Translations under genes and position numbers: made by a program
Origin: Papiliotrema nemorosa
Lineage: Eukaryota > Basidiomycota > Tremellomycetes > Tremellales > Rhynchogastremaceae
Reading direction: 5' to 3'
DNA: 64,000 nucleotides
Assembly (NCBI GenBank): GCA_032158125.1
Contig: JASKOT010000001.1
Coordinates: 930,001 to 994,000, forward strand
The notes under the pieces: generated by a model
Seen by the model: only the letters and a program-made list of their open reading frames with translations
What the model was told of the DNA's origin: nothing
Database searches by the model: none
Part shown: one piece after another, positions 22,001 through 35,900 of the stretch
How the letters are laid out: every line of letters begins with the position of its first letter
Numbering within the stretch: position 1 is the stretch's first letter

Positions 22001-23365
22001 ATGAGAATATTGACACCCAAATCGACTTCTACTTTCCGACGACCTACACCTCTACGAAGAAAACTCTCCCAACCTACATCTACCAACTCCAAATCCAACT
22101 CTGAATTTCCCGCTGGCCACCCTTCTGACGAGCCCAAATCGAGTGTCTCGGATTCCCTGGCAATCTGTCTGTTTGGATTCACGAGGACAATGTTCGATTC
22201 AGAGTATGAAGAAGAAATGAGGAAGAGAGCCATCATGGCGGTAAGCTACAGATCGTCCCATACATGCTCGGCTGAGACTGATGGGACAGGAGGTGTTACC
22301 TGACGAAGTCATGTGGGCTGCTTGGGCAAAGAACGAAGCGCCCCTGAGACAAGGCAGAGGATGGTATCCTGCCCTAGTAAGTGTCCCATCCGGCCTCGCG
22401 GCGTGTCTTCTTCGTTTGGGACGATGCTAAACAACAGGATCGACATTTTCTAGAACTGTTAGTCATCTCGGAGATTCACTGTCTGTCTCACCCCCTACAC
22501 GGTCTCGCCGCTGCTCCAGGCCAAGCAGAACGGATCCACCGACACGCATCCCGAGTTCGTCGAGTCGCATGTGAACGTATCGGTGCAGAACGCCTGCATG
22601 CATATTGCGATCGTGTCAAAGAGGCATTTGAAGCGTACATGCATGGCGCATGGGGCGGGGCCGTCATACCTGGAACGCAGGATTTCGACGAGGGAGACGA
22701 TGTATCGACGAGTACATCAGAGGACGATAGTGAAGATGAAGCCTTGTCGCCTGTATCCCCGCTATCGGCTGAATCAGGGGAAGAAGGAGAAGAGAGAGGG
22801 AGGAAGATGGAGAAGGGAGAAGGAAGTGTGAACAGGATGGAACATCCTGAACCGAAAGATATTCCCGGATCACCGAAAAATCACAATGGGAGAACGGGCG
22901 GAGATGGGGTTGCAGAAAACCCGTTTGTCGACCAAGAGACGGACAAGGAGGCGAAAGAGCTGGATAAGATTGTACAAGAGCTCGAGGCTGATGGGGAATT
23001 GTTGAAGATCGACCTGGACGATGTGCAAGAAGGAAACGAGGACGAAATCCCGATCGATGCCACTGAGAAACAAGAGTGAGCAACGAGCGGTTCGTGGGTA
23101 TCCCAGAGGAGACTGATCCGCAGAGTCGAAGGGATGGATATAGATATCCGCATCGATATGGCGCCGGATACCAACTTGCTGGGTGTCCCAACGGACAGCT
23201 TGGATTTGCCGACCAGTGTACCCAGCAGCCCATTGGCTGACGAGACGGACCTGGTGAGTCGGAACATGGCGCAGAGGTCAGTAGCTCAACTATTAGTCCA
23301 CATCGTCAGCTGAACCCAGCTTGATCAAACCTTCCATGACTGTGAGCTCGGCCGTTCGCGCTTGA
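22001..23365 (+). CDS. Unrecognised protein with helical N-terminal half and acidic C-terminal half
   Basis: Five exons (22001-22240, 22290-22376, 22438-23075, 23124-23253, 23297-23365) join in phase to 387 residues. After a basic, Ser/Thr-rich start comes a helical region with E-E-E-M-R-K-R-A-I-M-A, P-D-E-V-M-W-A-A-W-A-K-N-E-A-P and G-R-G-W-Y-P-A-L. A second helical part includes H-F-L-E-L-L-V-I-S-E-I-H-C-L-S-H-P-L-H-G-L and E-A-F-E-A-Y-M-H-G-A-W-G-G. The rest is strongly acidic and probably disordered. I recognise no catalytic motif, signal peptide or membrane segment. It may be specific to basidiomycetes. The frame also runs open upstream of 22001, so the start could lie further 5'. Confidence 0.7.
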
Positions 23366-23694
23366 AGACAGGACTGACTTGTACAAGTGAGCTTTTGGGT
23401 TTCGACAATCTGGCCATTGTAGATTGTTAACATGAGTATAGTTCGACGGCAGTTATGATTACGGCAGACCCGTTAAAAGTTTGATGACGCGATTTACGAG
23501 CCAGGCATGTGTTGCGAGTTGAATGCGAGAGCTGTCTGTGTGTGACAAGAGACAAGGAGAGGGGGCCACGGAAGTTGGAGGAATTAAAAGAAAGCGATAC
23601 AGCTTTGGCATTGTGTATACAGCCCATTGTTATTAGTCACTTTCAACCCTGTCACATGCATCAACACTCTGTACATGACAAGGCACACCACGAA
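23366..23694. other. Convergent intergenic region
   Basis: About 330 nt between two 3' ends. I see no exon or RNA gene here. Confidence 0.6.
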
Positions 23695-24770
23695 TCACTT
23701 GAGTCTGAGCGCATCAAGAGTAGCCTCGTCTATCCTTTGATCCTGAGGTGATGGGACGTTTTTCGAAGCGGGAGTTCGTAACCCTGGACCAGACATGTTG
23801 TCAAACTTTGATGGAGGCGGTTGAGGCGCAGGTACTAGCGCCTTGAATGATTTGCGAACTGACACATGAGCTTTTTGACTGCAAAAGACCTTTGGAACTC
23901 ACGCCTTTTTATGAAAAGCGACAGATCTCGATCAGCGTTGAGCTGAGAGACTAGTTCGCCAAGATCCGGTAGGGGTGGTGAGCAATTAGGCACTATCATA
24001 AGCTCGATGCAAAAGCTACAATGGCAGCTTGAGGAAGGGCACACACCTGAAAAGTCTGACTTTGAAATGTCCATGACGATTGAGAATTCCCTCTCTGGGT
24101 CCGCGGGATCCAACAGAGTAAAGCGCATCAACAGCTTGTCGTCTGACCCATCAGCGGATGGCCTTGGCATCGGGTACACTCAAACTCACGCCCAACACCA
24201 TCAATAATCCAGCCGAGAGTCTCCTCCAAGATCTCAAGCTCAATCGTATCTCGTCTCCTCATATCTTCCAAAGCGGTCCCCTGCCTCGCTTTCTCACTGC
24301 GCACAGCGGCGACCTCCTTCCTCACCACATTCAACTCTCCCTCGACCTGAGCACTCTGTTCCCTGACTTTCGCCAAAGAAGTCTGGAGATGATTGACCGA
24401 TGCGGAAAGATCGGCTACTGTGATTCGCTCATGTTCCAACGCAGCGAGCATGTCGGCTTCTCGTTGTCGTTCTTGCTGAATGCGCCTCTCTGTCTCCTCC
24501 TTTTCGGCTGTCACGTCTCTCACAGCGGCATTGTGATCGGTCGCAAATTCTGCTATGGCCGTTTTCGCGGTGGTGGTGTATCTGTCCATCTGGAAGTCAG
24601 TGCCTTGTGCGAAGCTGACGGCGAGAACTCACCGCGTTGAGGAAAGCGTCGACATGGTTGTGAAACGTTTCCCACTCGGCGTCGACTGTTGACTGATTCA
24701 ATGACCCGGAGTCGAGCAGAGACCGCAGAGAGATGGGTTGTGGCGGGGCAAGGTAAGCTGTAGCTGGCAT
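23695..24770 (-). CDS. SPC25: Kinetochore protein Spc25 (Ndc80 complex)
   Basis: Spc25 pairs with Spc24 in the Ndc80 complex and anchors it to the inner kinetochore. The start M-P-A-T-A-Y-L (ATG at 24768-24770) leads into a long coiled coil (about 24589-24180) with many E, R, K, Q and A, including E-K-E-E-T-E-R-R-I-Q-Q-E-R. The C-terminal globular domain matches Spc25: L-L-M-R-F-T-L-L-D-P-A-D-P-E-R-E-F-S, then V-P-N-C-S-P-P-L-P-D-L, and L-N-A-D-R-D-L-S-L-F-I-K-R, followed by a short polar tail ending L-R-L-K. Introns interrupt the globular domain three or more times. It is divergent from SID2 with about 200 nt between starts. Confidence 0.92.
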
Positions 24771-24968
24771 GGTGGATGATGTAGGATGGATGGAATTGTT
24801 TGGTTCTTCACACGCGTGTTTGTTTGCCCTGTATGGGCATTACAAATTGGGCTCGAGAGTTTGTAATGAGACTCGCTCCCGTTTGTAATGGGTGGCGAGG
24901 CAATGATTACAAACCCTGTCATGACGTTCCCCCGGAAAATCAGTCGCGTGTGTGTGAGGGGGGGTTGA

Positions 24969-27501
24969 ATGAAATGCCAGCCACTCGAGACCTCGACAAC
25001 AACAACCCTCCATCACCGCTCTTTCAACCCCGACGTCTCATCCTTGAACATCTTTCAACCCTCTCCCGAGATGTTCTCGAGAGTTCTCAAAACGACCAAC
25101 TCCCAGCCACCTCTGGACACCCCACCAGATGTCCCGTCAAAGTCGCGAAGTGGACATATCAAATCCCAGTCCACCGCCGCGCCCCCATCCCCATCAAAGA
25201 TACCTATCCCTACCAACCCCGTCACTCGATCAGCTTTCGTCTCTCCATCCAAAGAGAACAATCCCGAGAGGTCAAACTACCTCTCGTTCCTCTTTCCCAA
25301 TCACAACGCCCAGTCATCATCCACCGGGAATGGAGGTCTGTCAACCCCTGTAAAAGTCAACAACAAGATCACGCAGTCATCCAACCCTGCCCAAAACTAC
25401 GCTTACGACCGACAACAACGATCTCAAGATCCTATACCGGTGACCAGAGCTCAAGGGTATGGACACCAACTCTTGGCTCCGGAGAATGAAGATGTGCATA
25501 TGCAGACGATGAAGAATACCATCAACCCCGCCATGCTCAAACAACTGCACGACATTCCCGCTCCGATGGCTACGAGAGCTCCGCCGCCTTTGCCTTTGCG
25601 ACACATGGAAGATATCCATATGAGGACTCAGAGGCACGAGATTAGGACCGAGAGGGAGAGGGGTGTGCTTCAACCATGGGAGAAGGAGATTCTCGAGTCC
25701 CAGGAGGTGCGACGAAAGGCGACTGTTGCTCAGATTTGTGAGTAGTAGGGACCTAGGGCATAAATCTGAGCTGACCACGGCAGACTTTTTGGACTACTAC
25801 TGTCAGCTTCCCCTACCCCAGTTGAGATACAGCTGACTTTGAAGTCGATTTGCTCGGGTATATCTCGAACCGAAAGAAGCGATTAGAGACCTTTAAGAAC
25901 GACACTGCCGTGCGAAGGGTGAGCAATACATCTTATACATCTTGTACTTCGTCATGGCTGATGTCTGAGGTCTCGGGTGAGGCCCTCGCCAAAGAGCAAG
26001 CATCCTATAACGGACGAGAACGAGTGCTCCTTCGAAAGCGACGAACAAAGCTCCGACTCGAACAGTTCAGAATCATCGCTCAAGTCGGTCAAGGAGGATA
26101 TGGTTCCGTCTATCTCGCCAGAAAAGCAGATACAAACGAAGTCTGTGCGCTCAAGAAGATGCGAAAGGGTACTTTGGCAAAGATGGACGAGGTCAAACAT
26201 GTTTTGGTTGAGCGAGATATTCTATGTTCAGTCAAGACTCCTTGGTTGGTGCGACTACTCTATGCTTTCCAGGATAAGGACCACGTATACCTCGCAATGG
26301 TCAGTACAGCTCGTAGCCGGATAACGGAGTGCTTGACTAACGGACAGGAGTATGTACCCGGAGGAGACTTCCGAACTCTGCTCAACAACTCGGGCGTTCT
26401 CAAGGAAGAACATGCCAGATTCTACGCCGCAGAAATGTTCATGGGTGTCAATGAGCTCCACAAATTGGGCTACATCCACCGTGATCTCAAGCCAGAGGTG
26501 AGTTGATGAAACCTGACGGATCGAAGCTGACCGAGCAGAACTTCCTGGTTGACAATACCGGTCATGTCAAGCTCACCGATTTCGGTCTTGCCACTGGAGC
26601 TCTGAACCCCCAGAAGATCGAATCGATGAAGATGAAGGTGAGCTTTCGCATTTCTGAATCCATAGCTCATCCGTAGCTCGACCAAGTCAAAGATGAGAAC
26701 CTCATCTTCCGATCCACGTTGGAGCGACGAACAATGTATCGAAGCATGCGAATGGCCGAGCCTCGGTATGCTGACTCCGTCGTCGGCTCTCCTGACTAGT
26801 AAGTCTTCACCTCGGAGGAAACAGGGCTGACGTCTTCAGTATGCCGCCTGAAGTGTTGCGAGGCAAGACATACACCTTTTCGGCCGACTATTGGTCACTG
26901 GGCTGCATCCTGTTTGAGTTCTTATGCGTAAGTATCGCCGTGGCAGCCGAAGAGACACTCATTATCAGGGTTTCCCGCCATTCTCCGGCTCAACGCCCGA
27001 GGAGACTTGGGCGAATTTGAAGAGCTGGCACAAGGTTCTCCGACGACCGGTGTATGATCGACCCGAGGATCTCATTTTCAACTTGACAGATACGGCCTGG
27101 GACGCTGTTGTCCGGTAAGCTGTCTCATCTTCGCGCCTGCGCAGTGGCTCAAAATCAGTCTTATTGCCCATCCCAAAGATCGAGTGGCCACACTTGCAGA
27201 CGTTCAAGCTCTTCCCTTCTTTACCAACCTCCCCTTCCCCAGTCTTCGAGAGATCCCGGCGCCATTTGTACCTGTACTTGATGGAGATACCGACGTGGGC
27301 TATTTCGATTCTTTCGAATCCCCAGAGGACATGGCCAAGTACGCCGAGGTGTTCAAGAAACAACGAGATGTCGAAGCGGTCGAAGAGAAGGGTCAAGGCA
27401 AACGAAACAACTGGGTCGGATTTACATTTGGCAAAAACCACGTCGCTCCGCCCAAGCTGGGACCAAAGGCCGAAGGAGAGGCTCTACACACGATGTTCTG
27501 A
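24969..27501 (+). CDS. SID2: NDR-family AGC kinase, Sid2/Dbf2 type
   Basis: Sid2/Dbf2 kinases act in the septation initiation/mitotic exit network together with Mob1 and trigger cytokinesis. A disordered N-terminus is followed by the Mob-binding region (F-L-D-Y-Y-F-D-L-L-G-Y-I, K-K-R-L). The kinase domain has V-G-Q-G-G-Y-G-S-V, A-L-K-K-M, H-R-D-L-K-P-E-N, and D-F-G-L-A-T. The NDR-type insert ends R-Y-A-D-S-V-V-G-S-P-D-Y-M-P-P-E-V-L. G-S-P-D-Y and L-R-G-K-T-Y point to Dbf2/Sid2 rather than Cbk1/Orb6, which has G-T-P-D-Y. The AGC tail contains G-Y-F-D-S-F and D-M-A-K-Y-A-E-V-F-K-K-Q. The start may be the ATG at 24969 or the in-frame ATG at 25071 (M-F-S-R-V-L-K). Confidence 0.93.
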
Positions 27502-28006
27502 TCGAATCTGCTCTGCGTTTTCACCTTTACCAAGTCTGTATTCGAACCTGTAATTTTCCCCGCCCCTTGTGCTTATTGACTTTTCATGTCCCTGTGCCTC
27601 GTACCTTCTTCTAGCCAATAGCTTGACTCTATCCATCTGGAAACACGGACAGTATGCCATGCACGATTCTATCGAGTCTAACGCAATGTTGCATGCCCAT
27701 TTGAGCAGTCAATTTGACAGAGCGTACCCGGAGCGAAACCTTTCATGGGTTGTACTGTAGGGTCGAGATCGTATAGTGGGTGTGCTCACATGAAATACTA
27801 TCCGCCCTCGAACGCGTCAAGATCGATGATGGGAATAGGACCTGGGATTTAAAAGCTCGCAAAGACCCGACAGGTATTCGCGTCACCACTCGATGCTACA
27901 CATGCGTAAGACTCGCTAAGATATGTACAATGAGTATACTATTACACAGTACTATACCATACCTCCTGTACTGTACAACTTATCTCCTCATCCTTTGCTA
28001 AATCAA
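27502..28006. other. Convergent intergenic region
   Basis: About 500 nt between the 3' ends of SID2 and ORC1. I found only short frames and AT-rich stretches near 27920-28000; nothing can be annotated. Confidence 0.6.
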
Positions 28007-30636
28007 TCATGTCCCCGCCAAGGCTCTTCTCCAAGCGTCTCCTTCGTTCATCAATATCCTGCCGACTTCACCAATCTCCATGCCCAACGCCACTTTCCGC
28101 TCATCATAAGCCTGTTTCAGATCGTACGCCCACGTGAGAGCATGCGTAGCGAGCAAAGAGGCAAATATCAGAGCCAGCTCGGATGCTGATAGCAGATCGT
28201 TGGTGTCGAGCAAAGACCTAGTCAGGGCATCATGATCTGTCCGTACCTATCATCAGGTGTGATCTGAAATGGATAAACACCCAACTTACCGCTCTCCAAG
28301 GAATCTCTGGAACTCCCTCACGCCGGACACACCTGACTACTGCCGCGAGCATCATCTTCTGCTGTATACTGCACTGTTTGAGGAACAAGGCGACAGGCGA
28401 GGAAGACATTTGGTTCAGTACAGCCATCATCTCCTTGGCAGTCACTGGATGCGTTGAAATCTTGCCATCCTTCGGCTCAATGGCGACTTCGACAGCTCGC
28501 CTGTATGATCAGCTCTGTTGCACATAACACTCTCTTCCGGCTCACCTGCACGCATCCAGTACCCGACGGGCGTCTCCATTTGTCCCTGCCATCTTTGTAG
28601 CAGCCAGCGCAATCGCATCGGGTTGCAAGACCTTGTGGTCCTCCTTGTTGGAGGGATGGGGGATCAGACGAGACTGCACAATCTCAATGAGCGATTGTCG
28701 GTCATACGGCTGGAACAAGATTGTTTGTAGACCTGGCTATAAGCACGGTAGCTCAGTAGAAGACTTACCCAGCCTTGACTTGATCTTTGCTGCGAGGTGT
28801 TGAGGCAGATCCATTCGGTTCGCCACCGCAATAACGAATAATTGAGAGTCTCGCATGGTCGGCCAGTTGAAAAAGTTGTACACCACATCTTGCTTTGCCG
28901 TTAAGAGCTGATCGAGCTCATCCATCAAGACAACACTAAAGATCAGCTCCTGACCATTGCAACTACGGAGGAACTCACTAGGTGTTATTACGTGGACCTC
29001 GGACACCCATCGTCTTCCGGCCGAAATGCGATTCCAACCCTCGCAAGGCAGTCTTGGAGCTGACGCCTTTGGCACCAGAGATGGCTTCCCATAAGACGGT
29101 GTAAGCGTGTTGTGGGGTAGGTATCTTGAGACCGTTGATCTCGACATAGGAGAAAGGGGGAAGTTCCTGTAGATCAGCAACCGTGTCCGTAGCTCTGCAA
29201 AGCACGTACACCGTCTTCAGCCTTTCTTTTCAGCTCCTTGACGACTGCGTGGACAGTAGCAGTCTTTCCTGTGCCCGGCACTCCGGCGATATCTGCTTTC
29301 AGCTTATGGACCAATATTGTCAAAGCGCTCAAACACTCACACAGACAGCCGCCTCCTCCGCCTTCGACACCTTCTTCCACCCGACTGAGTACATCGACAA
29401 ACTCTTCTTCTCGACAAGGTAGACTCTCCGGTGTCGCACCAACATGAAGTAGCCGCAATGCCCTTTCATACGGGTCGGTAGGTAGTTCCGCTGGGGATAA
29501 TATCGCAACGGGCAATCGGGAGGAAGAAGCTTTCGGATGAGGCAGACGTTTACCTGTCGATTTCCTGGGTGTACTCGCACTAGTTCGACCAGCCTTAGCC
29601 TTCTTGGTAGACTTTGTCGGTCTTCCATCCGTCTTTGCTTTCCTTTTCCCCCTGCTAAGCTTAACCCCCTCGTCTTCCCCTTCAGCCTGATCATCCTCGC
29701 TCTCTTCACCTGCACTGGCCTCACTACCTCCATCGCTACTTCTTTCACTGTCGCCCTCGTCTTCTTGTCGAGGATCCACATGCTGTACTTTCACATCCCA
29801 ACCTTGTCCGACTTTACCGCCTTCTCTCCATTCATCGATATCCACCCCGTACACTTTACCGCCTTTGGCACCTTTATCAAATGCTCTGGCACACCAGTAT
29901 ATCCCTGACCTGACGTATTCCCAGCCTTTCACTACTGATTTCTGAGGTGCGAATTGCGATTTGAAGAAGGGTAGGGAGTATATAGGGACCGTTTTGACTA
30001 GTAGAGCGAGCGGTAGGCTGGTCGTTACGGGTCGAATGGGCGATGTGGCCAGCAAAACCTCGTTCTGCAGTTAAGCTGGGATGAACCAAAAGCCAAGTAA
30101 CTCACATCTTTGACCGAAAGATTCTTCATGATCCCCGGGAGATCCTGTCTTCGAAAGACCCAATGGACTTCACCCATCATTCTCGTCCCTTTGCCCTTCT
30201 CCTCCTTGTCCACTGCCTCGTTTTCATCCACCTCATCCTGTTCCTCCTCGGATTCTGGATCCTCTTCATCTTCCGGCTCTGGCTCTTCCCATAACCTAAT
30301 CAGGACTCCAACTCCGTCTGTACCCCCTTCAACTTTCACCAAAACCCCATCACCTATACTGAACCTCGCTTCTTCATCCCCCTTCCCAGCTTTCGGCCTT
30401 TTCCCAGGTGTAAGAAGCTGCGAGCTTCGATTGGTATGCGACGTTATTCGAGTGAAAGAGTTATAGTATGTCCTAACCCCGTCCGGGTCCAACGAAGGGG
30501 GAATGGAGTCGGATGCTCGTAATGGAGCTGAAGTCCAGGCAAAAGTGACATTCTTCGGCTGGATCACGGCAGAAGGTGCTGGAGACGGAGTGAAGATCTG
30601 ACCTCGAGCCGATCTACGAGGTGTAAATGTCGACAT
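28007..30636 (-). CDS. ORC1: Origin recognition complex subunit 1
   Basis: Orc1 is the largest ORC subunit; it marks replication origins and is an AAA+ ATPase. The start M-S-T-F-T-P-R-R-S (ATG at 30634-30636) precedes a BAH-domain region (G-D-G-V-L-V-K-V, V-H-W-V-F-R-R-Q-D-L, N-E-V-L-L). A long acidic and basic disordered segment follows. The AAA+ module has Walker A G-V-P-G-T-G-K-T-A-T-V, Y-V-E-I-N-G-L-K-I-P-T-P, Walker B V-V-L-M-D-E-L-D-Q-L-L, sensor 1 A-V-A-N-R-M-D-L-P, and arginine-finger region K-I-K-S-R-L-G. The D-A-R-R-V-L-D lid helices and a winged-helix end follow. The gene is split by many short introns. Confidence 0.94.
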
Positions 30637-31051
30637 GTTGTCGTTAAAGGCAAGAACCAAAAAGTCCTACAATTAATAAGAAATCAAAATCAAACCCACT
30701 CAACCGGGCCACCTCATGTCCGACGCGTCGACAGTCGGTCAATGATCAGGGGATACATTTCTTGCAGACTTCCCGCCATGAAGCACATATACAGAGGAAG
30801 TCTATGGGAGCGGAACACGGCTAGAAAGCAGAGAACGCGCGTGTGGGGTATGTACGGAGACTTCTCTCTGTCTTGACTTCTCTACTCTGACCCGATCCTC
30901 TCGACATCTTCTTTCGTAATTTTCTTTGTCCTATCTACAGCCAACGGTCACAGGTGGAAATTGTGGGGTATATAAGATGATCGCGTTTCTTGGTGCAAAT
31001 CGTCTCGAAGGGGAAAAACTAAACCATGCGCATGTTCGAATGTTGATTAGA
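30637..31051. promoter_or_regulatory. ORC1 upstream region and PP2A 3' flank
   Basis: These 415 nt lie upstream of ORC1 and downstream of the PP2A gene. I see no coding exon or clear repeat. Confidence 0.5.
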
Positions 31052-32503
<1,452 letters not shown>

Positions 32504-32926
32504 GGTCGATAGGTGATTATGCTTCTATGGCGATATTCAGTCGTAAAGTGGGGAGATAAAGGAAGGGCGGGGATGTGACCGGAAAGGGCAGAACCTGCTT
32601 CTCTCGATCGAATATTGTCTATCGTTGTCTATCAACGTTCGCGTCGATAACAAGCCTGTATCCGCTTCTCCTCGAGCTTGTTTGGTGCGTATGGTGTATG
32701 TATATGCAGGTAAGATGTGCGAAGTATCAGCCTATGCCTTGGTGACGTTGAGCGACGCGCATCAATCCAAGGAATGGCGGCGATAGCGGCGTTATACCGT
32801 CAGTGGCACCTCCCATACAAAGCAACCTCATGATGCTGATCCATGCAACGCTGCCCAAATCATCTACAGAGACTAGTAAAGGTGACAAAGCAGCACCGTT
32901 GCAGATACAGCAGACGCTAACGCTGG
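32504..32926. promoter_or_regulatory. Upstream region of the PP2A gene and 3' flank of XRN1
   Basis: About 420 nt with no gene seen. It must contain the PP2A promoter and the XRN1 3' end. Confidence 0.5.
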
Positions 32927-35900
32927 TCACTCCGCCGCAGAAGCAGCTTGAGCACCTCCACGTCCCCTACCTCTGCCTCTGGCTGGTCCACCTCTTCCTC
33001 TTCCTCCCCCTCGTCCCCTCGATGGTGAGGGCACATGTCCATTTGCGGTCTGTTGTGCAATGGCCGGCAAGGCTACATGACTTTTCACTGGTGATCTTGC
33101 AACATGAGGGTGCACCGCATGCCCTCCTCGATTCGTCGAATGAGGGTGAGATGCTGGAGGTCGAGAATGACCGGAAATTCTTGCCGCTTGTTGAGCAGCC
33201 GAGAGTTTGGCTTGACCATTCAGGACAGACTGTAGGTGATCTTGGTGATTCGAGAGATCGTGACGCTGTTGCTGCTGTTCAAGTCGGATACCCTTGGCCG
33301 CATGATCGTATTTCATCGGTCCGTTTGAAGCCGGAGTTCGAGCCGGGTTTCGCAAGATTTGCGGAGCATTCTTGCTGCCAACCGCTGGTCGATAATTCTG
33401 CATCGGTACCGATGGCTGAGGACCAAGCTTAGGCTTGAAACCCGGGGCATTCGAATTCAGGTCTCTTGGCGGAGTGCTTTCACCGACGACAAATTGCCGA
33501 TCTGTCAGGTTTAGGCATGAAGTAAAAGACACAGTTGAACCCCGATATGGTGAGCATCTGGATGATCAGCTTGATTCACGTTCTAGGACAGGGCGCTTAC
33601 CGCCCGTTCAGTGTTTCTCCTCCCATAAACGCAACATCCCAGACAACGTCCATGTCTCGAATACCAATACCGACTGCAACACCCTTCATAGCAAGCGGAA
33701 CTCCACCAGCGCTCGCTTCGACAACCATGAGAACCCGGTCGCCCAGCTTGAATTGCTGTCCTTGAAGTCGGTAGATTGCATGAGCAGGCTTGAGGACAGC
33801 TTGTCGCGGGATGCCCTGAATCTTGGCCCGCTTCATCGCATCGACCGATTTGTGATCCTGGAAGTGCTTGGCGAGCTTTTCGATCTCCTGAACAGTCTCC
33901 TTCTCGAGTTGCTCGGCGAACAAGGAAACGGGCTCAAGGTCGCTCAGACCCTCCTCCTTTAGCCACTTTTTCATGGCCTTGATGACCTTGTCGGGATCTT
34001 CCGCCGTGGGGCATAATTCAGCGGAGGAGACCATGTCTTTCGTCAGCAGGACCCGATGACTCAAGAAGTGCCTTACCTCCTCCACGGGTGTCAAGTCTGT
34101 GGAATGGTTCCGGGAAAGCAGCTTTGTACTTCTCTAAAGCCCTTGCAGTTGTCTCAGAGAACTCCCAGCCCCGATCATTTCGCTTCGACCAACCCAAAAC
34201 CTTTTGACCCTTGCTCTCAAACTTGAGAGACAGACCGATATTGGCCTTTGATCCATCTTCAAGCTTGACCATCAGGGTCGAGGTGATTCTCGAGAGTCCG
34301 AGGGCCGAGATACCCAATCGTCGAGCGAGCAAGGGTGAGATATGCCAGTGTCCTGAAGGTCGTGTCGCAACGAGTCGAGCAAATTCAGCGTTCTCCCTGT
34401 TCTCATTGGGGAAATAGGCGACTTCTACAGTCATGGCGTCCTTCGCAGTCTGCTGAACGACTCCAGCCGTTCCATAAGCCTGAGTGCCCAAGAAAATTAT
34501 TCTCTCGCCGACAGGGAATTCCTGTTCAAGAGGCGGAGCAGGCTTCTCGATGTAACGCTCATCTTCGAAAGCGACCTGCTTGACAATGGTCTGCCATGGC
34601 TGGTGCAGTTCCTTGTCGGCGCCTTCATAGTCCTTGACCAGTGCACCGGTGTCCAGTCGCTTAAGACCTTTTAGAGGTCGAACGTGCAGAACGACGTCGA
34701 CGTTCCCGATAAGAATACCGAATCGCTTCGATTGGTGATGTTCTACCCGATCGGCCTCCTTTTTCCATGCGATGGCTTGGAAAGGATTATGGTGTGTGCC
34801 GATTATCTTGTGTTGTCGGCCGACCTGTTGGATTTCGAACTTTTGTAATTCGTCCGAGACGGCAGTGACCAAGCCCTCCTGCAGGTAAGGCCAAGAGTGA
34901 TAGGTCTTCTGTCCAATAACCGCCCTAGCAATATCTTCGGTGTTTGGCTTGTCGTGTTTGGATGTAAGGGTAATAACCATTGACTGGTTTCGGCTGTCAG
35001 CCTGGAAGACATTTACACTGTGGTAGCCGAGAGAACCGGTGTGGGGAAGGGTGTCCAGGGATGGGAAACCGGCGAGAGCCTTGGCACCAAGGTGGACACC
35101 ATCTAAGAGACCGAGGATGAGTTCGATACCGTCGCCCAAAGTCGGCAATTCGAATGGTGACGAGCGGCAGTGACACTTGAAAACGTCCGGGAAATAGCCT
35201 GGGTGGGAGGAGGGGTAGGTGTAATCTTGCGTCTCGTCGTAGACAAATTGAGTGCTCAATACGTTGCCGTTGTTTCGCTCCCTTTCTTCGGCTGTGAGAC
35301 GGACATCGCGAGCTGCAAATGAGCTTTGTTATAAGCAGCGTTCCGAAGGACTCACGTGCCATGGCCCTCAATAGTCGGTCTTGATCAATGAAGGGGATCT
35401 TGACGACAGCTTCCCAATCCTGCTTTTTGCCGTTCATATCAAGCTCAAAGTCGGTCGGGTAGAAGTCGATGATGGGAGATGACTCTTCGGTCATGAGGTC
35501 CTGCATATGCGTCAGTGACCCTCAGCAATGTATTGCGAAGACTCACTCTGTAAGCAGATGGGACATGCTCTTTACTTTCTTCAGGTAAAACCCCCATCAA
35601 TTGCTGGAAAGGTGTGAAGGGCTTTCCAATATCGAAGTTAAACTTCATCTCGGCGAGACCCTTCAGGTCTAGCACGTAAGCTTGGTAAACACTCCATTTC
35701 TATCGACTTACCAGTGATTCGAGGCGCAAAATGATAGTCGTAGAACCATCCCCAACTCGATACTCCCTTGTAGTAATAGTTGAGGACCCATTGAAGACCT
35801 TCAATATATCGAAAAACAATGCCATGCAACTCTTCCGGCTCGTCGTATTTGATATGGAGCTTCGACTGCACTGATCAGCTGGGTCATTCAAAGCTGAAGG

